Below, in pieces: positions 6,295-11,671 of a stretch of 11,671 bases of DNA (the stretch's first letter is position 1; the number at the start of each line of letters is the position of its first letter). The notes under the pieces were generated by a model, which was given only the letters and a program-made list of their open reading frames with translations, was not told where the DNA came from and searched no databases. The stretch covers positions 1-11,671 of the forward strand of contig CAAECW010000081.1 in the NCBI GenBank assembly GCA_900754445.1, read 5' to 3'. This stretch comes from an uncultured Collinsella sp. (GTDB lineage Bacteria; Actinomycetota; Coriobacteriia; Coriobacteriales; Coriobacteriaceae). Made by a program: the position numbers and the translations under genes.

Positions 6295-7554
6295 ATGAAA
6301 TACACCAAGCTCGAGCGTAACTGGGTTATGTATGATGTGGGCAATTCGGCCCTTGTGCTGCTCAATACCTCGGTGGTGCCCATTTACTTTAACGCCATCA
6401 ATACCGGCGCTTCCTCGGCCGACCTGGTGGTCGCCTGGGGCAATGCGCAGACGATCGCCTCGCTGGTCATCGCCATGCTCATGCCCATTCTGGGCGCGCT
6501 TGCTGACTACGCAGGCAACAAGATCAAGTTCTTCTTGGGCTTCTTCCTCACGGGCCTGGTGCTTTGCCTGGCGCAGGCTATCCCAATGTCCGCCATGGCA
6601 TTTTTGACCGTGTACGTGCTGTGCACCATCGGCCTTAACTCTTCTATGACGTTCTACGACGCCATGCTGCCCGACATTACCACCGACGAGCGCATGGACG
6701 CCGTGTCCAGCTCGGGCTATGCCTGGGGCTACATCGGTTCCACCGTGCCGTTCGTCATCTGCCTGGCGCTCATCATGGGTGGCCCCGCTCTTGGCGTCCC
6801 TACCATGCTGGCAACGCGTCTGTCGTTTATCATCACTGGTGCCTGGTGGCTCATCTTTACCCTGCCGCTCATTCGCACCTATAAGCAAAAGTACGGTCGC
6901 GAGCGCGGTCCCGAGGACACTATCGGCCACATCGTGGGCGGTGTGTTCTCCGAGGTCGGACACACCATGCGCGAGATCGCCCACAACAAGACCGTGCTGG
7001 TCTACATGATCGCGTTCTTCTTCTATATCGACGGTGTGCACACGGTCATTTCCATGGCCACCAGTTACGGATCGGCCTTGGGCATCGATTCGACGCAGCT
7101 GGTGCTGGCGCTGCTCGTTACGCAGTTCGTGGCCTTTCCGTCCGCCATCATCTACGGTAAGCTCGCCGGACGCGTGGGCACGCTCAACATGATTCTGGTG
7201 GCGGTCGCCGCCTACATGGGCATTGTGCTGTTCGCCGCGTTCTTCCTAAAGACTGCCTTTGAATTCTGGGTGCTTGCCATTATGGTCGGCCTGTTCCAGG
7301 GCGGCGTGCAGGCGCTCAGCCGTAGCTACTTTGGCCGCATTATCCCCAAGGAAAAGTCCAACGAGTACTACGGCTTCTTTGACATCTTTGGTCGTTATGC
7401 AAGCGTTATGGGCACCTTCCTGGTGTCGGTCGTCACCTCGCTGACCGGCAACCCGTCGCTGGGCGTCCTTTCCATTGGCGTGCTGCTGGTCGTTGGCTTT
7501 ATGCTGCTGGTTCGCCTGTCCCGCATGACTCGGGCGGCAGAGCATGCCGCATAG
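6295..7554 (+). CDS. MFS transporter of the UMF1 (Atg22-like) type
   Basis: This integral membrane protein of the major facilitator superfamily has 419 aa and twelve hydrophobic segments arranged 6+6 around a hydrophilic loop (about 195-235). The opening text NWVMYDVGNSALVLL resembles the WxxYDxGNSA motif of UMF1-family transporters, the bacterial relatives of fungal Atg22 vacuolar amino acid effluxers. LSRSYFGRIIPKEKSNEYYGFF (about 341-362) is another family-like stretch in the second half. The ATG follows AAGGG by 9 bases. Substrate and direction cannot be read from the sequence; amino acid or small-metabolite export is a family-based guess. It has its own -10-like box and is not tightly linked to either neighbour. 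The nearest downstream hairpin able to terminate it is at 7669-7704. Confidence 0.88.
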   Translation: MKYTKLERNWVMYDVGNSALVLLNTSVVPIYFNAINTGASSADLVVAWGNAQTIASLVIAMLMPILGALADYAGNKIKFFLGFFLTGLVLCLAQAIPMSAMAFLTVYVLCTIGLNSSMTFYDAMLPDITTDERMDAVSSSGYAWGYIGSTVPFVICLALIMGGPALGVPTMLATRLSFIITGAWWLIFTLPLIRTYKQKYGRERGPEDTIGHIVGGVFSEVGHTMREIAHNKTVLVYMIAFFFYIDGVHTVISMATSYGSALGIDSTQLVLALLVTQFVAFPSAIIYGKLAGRVGTLNMILVAVAAYMGIVLFAAFFLKTAFEFWVLAIMVGLFQGGVQALSRSYFGRIIPKEKSNEYYGFFDIFGRYASVMGTFLVSVVTSLTGNPSLGVLSIGVLLVVGFMLLVRLSRMTRAAEHAA

Positions 7555-7601
7555 GAGCGAGCGGCTATTGTGCCTGTCCACGGTACTCTTTTGGGGTTAT
7601 C

Positions 7602-7631
7602 CGCAATAAACATTGCGACTTGCGAGCAATG
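7602..7631. promoter_or_regulatory. Overlapping ATTGC/GCAAT inverted repeats, candidate operator
   Basis: CGCAATAAACATTGCG (7602-7617) is a perfect 6+6 inverted repeat with a 4-base centre. CATTGC (7611-7616) can also pair with GCAATG (7626-7631). TTGCGA occurs twice as a direct repeat, at 7613 and 7620, one 7-base step apart. The cluster ends 16 bases before the -10-like TATGAT at 7647, so it overlaps the expected -35 position. A regulator site is plausible, and ATTGC/GCAAT also occurs upstream of kinase 1. Binding is inferred. Confidence 0.4.
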
Positions 7632-7643
7632 ATTTGCCCAAGT

Positions 7644-7653
7644 GGGTATGATG
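7644..7653 (+). promoter_or_regulatory. -10-like box upstream of the glycosyltransferase operon
   Basis: GGGTATGATG contains TATGAT (7647-7652), the best -10 match in the window. A TG two bases before it may act as an imperfect extended -10. No canonical -35 is present. Transcription from here would start near 7659 and run straight into the hairpin at 7669-7699. Confidence 0.45.
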
Positions 7654-7668
7654 GAATCAGCTAGGTCG

Positions 7669-7704
7669 CGGGGCGTCGCCTGTGTTTGGCGGCGTCCCGT
7701 TTTT
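7669..7704 (+). terminator. Rho-independent terminator, possibly a leader attenuator
   Basis: GGGGCGTCGCC (7670-7680) pairs with GGCGGCGTCCC (7688-7698), eleven pairs including two G-T, around a 7-base loop. C7669-G7699 extends it, and five T follow (7700-7704). It is a strong terminator on the + strand. It may simply end the MFS transcript. However, it lies after the -10-like box at 7647 and only 22 bases before the glycosyltransferase start, so it would also control entry into that operon. Confidence 0.7.
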
Positions 7705-7725
7705 GTGTTGCAGGGAGGGTAAGGC

Positions 7726-8913
7726 ATGAACGCCACGGTCGTGATTCCAACGTATTGGGCGGGCGATGACGCTTGCGCAAACGCCCCTGGCACCTATGAC
7801 CATTCGACGCGACTCAACGCCGACAATCCCGAACTCGACCGCTGCCTGGCCTCGCTTGAGCAGGTACGTGACATCCCACGCATCATCCTTTTGGTGGTCT
7901 GTCCCGTTTCTGCCACAGCCGATGTGTCGCTGCGCGTGCACGAGATTGTCGACGCGCATCCCACGCTCAAGGTCACCGTTGTCACCAACACCCAGGCCTC
8001 GCGCATCGCAGACCGGGTTGCTCAGATCGCGCCCAAGGGTTCGGGCGAGTGCGTGAGCCTGCGAGGCTACGGTGCCATCCGCAACATGGGGCTAGCCTGT
8101 GCCGCTGTGCTGGGGCATGACGCGGTTATCTTTTTGGATGACGATGAGACTGTCATCGACGCCGACTTTATGAAGCGCGCGACCTATGCGTTGGGGCAGC
8201 AGACGCGTCAGGGCTTGCCGATCTTGGTCAAGAGCGGCTATTTCTACGATCGCGACGGCTCGCCGCTGGCTCCCACGGACAAGGCGGGCATCTGCCATCG
8301 TTGGTGGACCAAGCGCATCGAGTTCAACCGTTGGATGAAAAAGGCGCTCTCGGGCACCCGCATCTCGCGCTCCAACTACGTGTGCGGCGGTCTGATGGCC
8401 CTGCACGCCCGCGCCTTTACGCGTGTGGCCTTTGACCCGTTTATCACCCGCGGCGAGGACTTGGATTACCTCTTTAATATGCGCATGTTTGGCTACGACG
8501 TGTGGTTCGATAACGAGTGGACCGTGCGCCATCTGCCTCCGGAGTCCGAAAAGCGCTCACCGCGCTTTATGCAGGATGTATACCGTTGGTACTACGAACG
8601 GGCCAAGTTGACATTCGCCGCGCATCAAAAGGAGCTCATTCCCGTTACGGCGGCATCGCTCATGCCCTACCCGGGCCCGTGGATTTCGCGCGAGCTCGAC
8701 GACCGCGTGCGCAAGACCGCTATGGTCCGCAGCGTGTTTACCCGCGAGCATGAGGGCTACTTGCGCATCTGGCGCCATGGTATCGACGAGGCAAAGGCCT
8801 ATGCGCGCCAAAACGCTGCAAGCTACCTGCGTTTCCAGAGCTTTTGGCCCAAGATCATGGACGGGCTTTGGCGTGACGCACAACTGATCAGTATCCTGGA
8901 GGGGGCCGAATGA
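7726..8913 (+). CDS. Family 2 glycosyltransferase
   Basis: This cytoplasmic GT-A fold glycosyltransferase has 395 aa, no signal peptide and no membrane segment. It should transfer a sugar from a nucleotide donor. VVIPTYW at residues 5-11 starts the nucleotide-binding fold. FLDDDE (136-141) has Asp138-Asp139-Asp140 as the metal/nucleotide-binding DXD motif, and RGEDLDYLF (Glu244-Asp245) is the usual acceptor-side acidic motif. RWYYERAK (about 288-295) follows. A GGGAGGGTAAGG ribosome site precedes the ATG. The stop overlaps the next gene's start (ATGA at 8910-8913), coupling it translationally to a LytS-type kinase, which is an unusual partner. The product, perhaps a surface polysaccharide or glycolipid, is unknown. 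The link suggests an envelope-related role for the two-component system. Confidence 0.87.
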   Translation: MNATVVIPTYWAGDDACANAPGTYDHSTRLNADNPELDRCLASLEQVRDIPRIILLVVCPVSATADVSLRVHEIVDAHPTLKVTVVTNTQASRIADRVAQIAPKGSGECVSLRGYGAIRNMGLACAAVLGHDAVIFLDDDETVIDADFMKRATYALGQQTRQGLPILVKSGYFYDRDGSPLAPTDKAGICHRWWTKRIEFNRWMKKALSGTRISRSNYVCGGLMALHARAFTRVAFDPFITRGEDLDYLFNMRMFGYDVWFDNEWTVRHLPPESEKRSPRFMQDVYRWYYERAKLTFAAHQKELIPVTAASLMPYPGPWISRELDDRVRKTAMVRSVFTREHEGYLRIWRHGIDEAKAYARQNAASYLRFQSFWPKIMDGLWRDAQLISILEGAE

Positions 8914-10253
8914 TCGACCGCCGCGCCCAGCGCGATAGTTCAATATCAATCTTTCGCATCATTGCCGTTGCCTGCGCCATTTGCGTGCTGGTGTACTTTA
9001 TTTTTGCCTTGGTGACCGGTATCGAGCCGATCGCCACGGTGATTGCCTGCGCGCTGCTGTGCATCTTTCTGTGCATCTTTATCTTTTTGACGCTCAATCC
9101 CGATTCGGTGCGCTCCCAGTACACCGAGGAGACGCTCTCGGTGGCCTCGGCCATGCTCGAGGACATTAAGGGCGGTCTGACGCAGGAGTCGGCGCGTTTG
9201 GTGTGCCGGCGCATTTTGCCCGAGACGCGCGCCATGACGGTGGCCATCACCGACGAGGGCAACGTGCTTGCCTGCGCGGGAGAGTTTGAGGAAAAACTAC
9301 TGCCAGATTCTCCCATCCACACGCTTGCCACACGCTACGTTATCGAACATGGCATCGTGCAGTCGTTCAACCGTATGGTGGATGTCGTGGGCTCGGACGG
9401 CTCGCACAACCAAGTCCCCGCCGGCATTATCGCCCCCATCAAGGTAGGCGATCGTACCGTCGGCACGCTCAAGTTCTACTACAAGACCCCGCGCGCCGTC
9501 GACCGTACCCAGTACGCGCTTGCCTCGGGCTTTGCCGAGATCTTGTCCACGCAGCTCGCCATCCACGAGCTCGAGGTGCAAAAGGAACTCACAGCGCGCG
9601 CCGAGGTGCGTGCGCTGCAGGCGCAGATTAACCCGCACTTCCTGTTCAACACGCTGAACACCATTGCATCGTTTACGCGCACCGATCCGCTGCGGGCCCG
9701 CGAACTGCTTCGTGAGTTCTCATCGTTCTATCGTGCCACGCTCGACAACTCGGGATCGCTTATTCCGGTCTCGCGCGAGGTTGCACAGACCAAGCGCTAC
9801 CTTACCTTTGAGAAGGCCCGCTTTGGCGAGGACCGCGTGCTTGCGACGTTCGATGTGTCCGAGGACGTGGAAGATACGCTGGTGCCGGCGTTCGTGATCC
9901 AGCCGATTGTCGAGAACGCCGTACGTCATGGTATGGGCGATGACGACGCCCTGAGGATCGACGTGACCGTTCACCAAGACGGCGAGGATGCAATCTTGAT
10001 TGCCGTGGCCGATAATGGCGTGGGCATGGATGAGGGTACCGCCGCCAGACTGTTTGACGAGCGCTCTGCCCGTCCCGACGCCAGCTCTCCCCAGGGTGGC
10101 GGCGCCGGTGTGGCCATGCACAATATTTCGGAGCGCATCCATCGCTTTTATGGGCCGCACTCCTATACGCGTGTCGAATCGGCGCCGGGCAAGGGCACCA
10201 AAGTGCTCCTTCATCTTGATTTGTCAGAGAGCATCTTTGACATTCAAGAGTAA
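8910..10253 (+). CDS. LytS-type sensor histidine kinase 2 (short two-helix sensor)
   Basis: This membrane histidine kinase has 447 aa. Two transmembrane helices (about 14-36 and 40-62) are joined by a loop of only a few residues, so almost nothing is exposed outside the cell. A LytS-type GAF region (about 75-215) includes GIIAPIKVGDRTVGTLKFYY. The PF06580-type acceptor is His243 in INPHFLFNTLNT. The ATPase has Asn336 in IVENAVRHG and DNGVGM near 368, with GAGVAMHN as a later glycine-rich segment. The text matches kinase 1 closely, for example ALASGFA then LSTQLA and ELTAR then RALQ, showing common ancestry. The multi-pass LytS sensor is absent. The start overlaps the glycosyltransferase stop by ATGA, so translation is coupled. 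The regulator gene begins 72 bases after its stop. Confidence 0.93.
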   Translation: MIDRRAQRDSSISIFRIIAVACAICVLVYFIFALVTGIEPIATVIACALLCIFLCIFIFLTLNPDSVRSQYTEETLSVASAMLEDIKGGLTQESARLVCRRILPETRAMTVAITDEGNVLACAGEFEEKLLPDSPIHTLATRYVIEHGIVQSFNRMVDVVGSDGSHNQVPAGIIAPIKVGDRTVGTLKFYYKTPRAVDRTQYALASGFAEILSTQLAIHELEVQKELTARAEVRALQAQINPHFLFNTLNTIASFTRTDPLRARELLREFSSFYRATLDNSGSLIPVSREVAQTKRYLTFEKARFGEDRVLATFDVSEDVEDTLVPAFVIQPIVENAVRHGMGDDDALRIDVTVHQDGEDAILIAVADNGVGMDEGTAARLFDERSARPDASSPQGGGAGVAMHNISERIHRFYGPHSYTRVESAPGKGTKVLLHLDLSESIFDIQE

Positions 10254-10262
10254 AATAAAAGG

Positions 10263-10300
10263 CTACGGGCTCAACGTCATGCGACGGATGCCCGGCGTAG
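10263..10300 (+). other. Branched-bulge hairpin between kinase 2 and regulator 2
   Basis: CTACGGGC (10263-10270) pairs with GCCC (10290-10293) and GTAG (10297-10300) across a 3-base bulge. Inside, CGTC (10275-10278) pairs with GACG (10283-10286) around ATGC. No T-tract follows. It stands 10 bases before the AAAGG of the regulator gene. Such a structure could set the kinase-to-regulator ratio by partial attenuation or mRNA cleavage; that role is inferred. Confidence 0.4.
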
Positions 10301-10325
10301 TTAGTTGACGAAAGGTTTTATCCCT

Positions 10326-11042
10326 ATGCTGCGTGCGATGATTGTGGATGATGAGGCGCCGGCTCGCTCGGAGCTTCGCTTCCTGCTCGAGCAAACGGGC
10401 AAGATCGGCACGATCACGGAGGCGTCGAGCGTCCGCTCCGCCATCGAGATGCTTATGGAAAGTCGCGTGGATGTCGTGTTTCTCGATATCTCGATGCCCG
10501 GTGCCTCGGGCCTGCAACTTGCCGAGGCGCTGCATAAGCTTAAAAATCCGCCGGCGATCGTGTTTGTGACTGCGTATAGCGACCATGCGGTCGAGGCATT
10601 CGACGTGGATGCCGTCGATTATCTGATGAAGCCGGTCGAGGAAGCTCGCTTGGATCGCGCGATCGAGAAGGTCATGCAACGCGCCAAGCCGGTTACGGAC
10701 AGCAAGGTGACCATCGAGCGTATCCCGGTGGAAAAGGGCGGCCGCAAGGTGCTCATTCCCGTGGACGACATTCGCTTTATCATGGCCAAGGACGATTACT
10801 CCTGCATCTATACCGTCGATGATCGCTTTTTGTCGACGACCTCGCTGGCGCAGTTTGAGGCCAAGCTCTGCGATTTTGGCTTCTTCCGTGTTCACCGCCG
10901 CTATATCGTCAACTTGGCGTGCGTCACGGATGTCGAGACGGTGCCCTCGGGTGCCATCCAGCTGGGCATTACGGGCGTCGACGAACGCGTGCCGGTTTCG
11001 CGCCGACGCGTCGTGCCGCTCAAGAAGGCCCTGAGTCTCTAG
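10326..11042 (+). CDS. LytTR-type response regulator 2
   Basis: This DNA-binding response regulator has 238 aa from ATG 10326, with AAAGG (10311-10315) ten bases upstream. An in-frame TTG at 10305 lies ahead of that ribosome site and is rejected. The receiver has Asp8-Asp9, acceptor Asp54 in FLDISMPG, Thr82 in VFVTAY and Lys102 in LMKPVE. The LytTR domain (about 130-236) shows RKVLIPVDDIRFI and FFRVHRRYIVNL, the family hallmark. It is paralogous to the regulator at 4422 throughout, with the same domain order and length, but its DNA-contacting region differs, so the two may bind different sites. It ends the glycosyltransferase-kinase-regulator unit and is followed by a terminator. Cognate phosphorylation by kinase 2 is inferred from linkage. 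Confidence 0.95.
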   Translation: MLRAMIVDDEAPARSELRFLLEQTGKIGTITEASSVRSAIEMLMESRVDVVFLDISMPGASGLQLAEALHKLKNPPAIVFVTAYSDHAVEAFDVDAVDYLMKPVEEARLDRAIEKVMQRAKPVTDSKVTIERIPVEKGGRKVLIPVDDIRFIMAKDDYSCIYTVDDRFLSTTSLAQFEAKLCDFGFFRVHRRYIVNLACVTDVETVPSGAIQLGITGVDERVPVSRRRVVPLKKALSL

Positions 11043-11048
11043 CACACT

Positions 11049-11099
11049 GGCCCCGCAGCCCTGTAGACCCATCGTCTGCGGAGCCGTGGGGCCTTTTTT
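11049..11099 (+). terminator. Rho-independent terminator of the glycosyltransferase/two-component operon
   Basis: GGCCCC (11049-11054) pairs with GGGGCC (11088-11093), directly followed by six T (11094-11099). A competing inner stem, CCGCAG with CTGCGG, lies inside the long loop. Position just after the regulator stop fits the end of this operon. Confidence 0.85.
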
Positions 11100-11126
11100 G
11101 TATGTATCTGCCGAATCGTTTTTTGC

Positions 11127-11133
11127 GGAAGGG
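11127..11133 (+). promoter_or_regulatory. Shine-Dalgarno for the metallophosphoesterase
   Basis: GGAAGGG stands 5 bases before ATG 11139 and fixes the start. Only about 40 bases separate the upstream terminator from this start, and I see no good promoter in them. Confidence 0.6.
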
Positions 11134-11138
11134 ATCCC

Positions 11139-11606
11139 ATGAACAGTGCAAGCGCCAAGCGTATCGACATCATCTCGGACACCCACGGCTATTTATCGCC
11201 TGTGCTCTTGGACGAGCTTGAGGGCGCAGACCTGATCATCCACGCCGGCGACCTCACGTCAGAGATGGACTACGAGCACCTATGCACCATCGCCCCCGTG
11301 CGGGCCGTACTGGGCAACAACGATTACTACCGCGACTACGGTCCCGATGTAGACCGTCTTGCGCTCTTTACCTACGAAGGCCTCAAATTCGCCGTAGCCC
11401 ACTACCGCGAAGACCTTCCGGTGGGATCCGTAGACGTAGCCATCAACGGCCACACCCACGTAACCAAAGAAGCCCAAGTGGGCCGTTGCTTAGTCCTCAA
11501 CCCGGGCAGCGCCAGCTACCCCAGAGGCACCCGAGGCCCCACCATGGCCAGAATGCTAGTAAAAGACGGCAAGATCCTAAGCACTAAGTTTATTGACCTA
11601 GAGTAA
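11139..11606 (+). CDS. YfcE/MJ0936-type metallophosphoesterase
   Basis: This small cytoplasmic calcineurin-like phosphodiesterase has 155 aa, a normal length for the family. The metal-binding motifs appear in order: Asp14 and His16 in ISDTHG, Asp38 in HAGDL, Asn60 in LGNND, His88 in VAHY, and His105 and His107 in NGHTH. All dinuclear-site ligands are therefore present. The usual THGH text around the fourth motif is AHYR here, keeping the first His but not the second. Members cleave small phosphodiesters in vitro and their natural substrates are mostly unknown. Codon choice differs from the neighbours: several GTA and CTA codons and two AGA, mainly in the second half. It stands alone between two terminators and has no obvious link to the operon upstream. 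Confidence 0.92.
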   Translation: MNSASAKRIDIISDTHGYLSPVLLDELEGADLIIHAGDLTSEMDYEHLCTIAPVRAVLGNNDYYRDYGPDVDRLALFTYEGLKFAVAHYREDLPVGSVDVAINGHTHVTKEAQVGRCLVLNPGSASYPRGTRGPTMARMLVKDGKILSTKFIDLE

Positions 11607-11615
11607 TCACAACAA

Positions 11616-11645
11616 AAACGGGGGATGCAGATGCGTCCCCCGTTT
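11616..11645. terminator. Strong, possibly bidirectional terminator after the metallophosphoesterase
   Basis: AAACGGGGGA (11616-11625) pairs perfectly with TCCCCCGTTT (11636-11645) around a 10-base loop. On the + strand only the TTT inside the stem, then CCATTTG, follows. On the - strand the stem is followed by a run of five T, so it could also terminate a converging gene beyond the window. Confidence 0.8.
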
Positions 11646-11671
11646 CCATTTGAGTCAATGGCCGAGCTTCA

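Noticed and set aside
10237..10256. TTGACA (10237) with TAAAAT (10251) as a promoter for regulator 2
   Set aside because: The spacer is only 8 bases, far too short for a sigma-70-type promoter, and TTGACA lies in the kinase coding region.
10263..11186. 307-codon open frame on the - strand across regulator 2
   Set aside because: It covers a convincing LytTR regulator and a terminator, and has no domain of its own; it is an antisense shadow in GC-rich DNA.
1..11671. Mobile element, CRISPR array, tRNA or rRNA
   Set aside because: I saw no transposase or integrase, no regularly spaced repeats and no tRNA-like or rRNA text on either strand.

Overview
The window is a high-GC (roughly 60 percent) stretch with every recognised gene on the + strand. 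Codon choice, the gene repertoire and the look of the proteins suggest a gut actinobacterium of the class Coriobacteriia, with Collinsella as my best guess. That guess rests on general resemblance; no marker gene in the window proves it.

Layout. (1) 18-2878: an APC-superfamily permease followed by a metal-dependent amidohydrolase of the imidazolonepropionase/Xaa-Pro dipeptidase type. This looks like an uptake-and-hydrolysis pair and has strongly biased codons; the gap between the genes holds two strong hairpins. A terminator-like hairpin follows. (2) 2997-5156: a LytS-type histidine kinase and its LytTR-type response regulator. (3) 5249-6193: a small cytoplasmic protein of the zinc-dependent phospholipase C family. 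(4) 6295-7554: a twelve-segment MFS transporter of the UMF1/Atg22-like type. (5) 7726-11042: a family 2 glycosyltransferase overlapping (ATGA) a second LytS-type kinase, then a second LytTR regulator and a clear terminator. (6) 11139-11606: a YfcE/MJ0936-type metallophosphoesterase with its own terminator.

The main point is that two paralogous LytS/LytTR two-component systems lie about 4.5 kb apart. In both kinases the multi-pass LytS sensor is replaced by two transmembrane helices, while the LytS-type GAF region, phospho-acceptor domain and ATPase are kept. One system follows the permease/amidohydrolase pair and the other is translationally coupled to a glycosyltransferase. By analogy with LytTR systems that switch on transporters or envelope genes, each pair may control its neighbours. 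This is inference. ATTGC/GCAAT inverted repeats lie upstream of both systems and are candidate shared operator sites.

I saw no mobile element, CRISPR array, tRNA or rRNA. No intergenic stretch exceeds 300 bases; the longest (7555-7725) holds candidate operator repeats, a -10-like box and a terminator-type hairpin.
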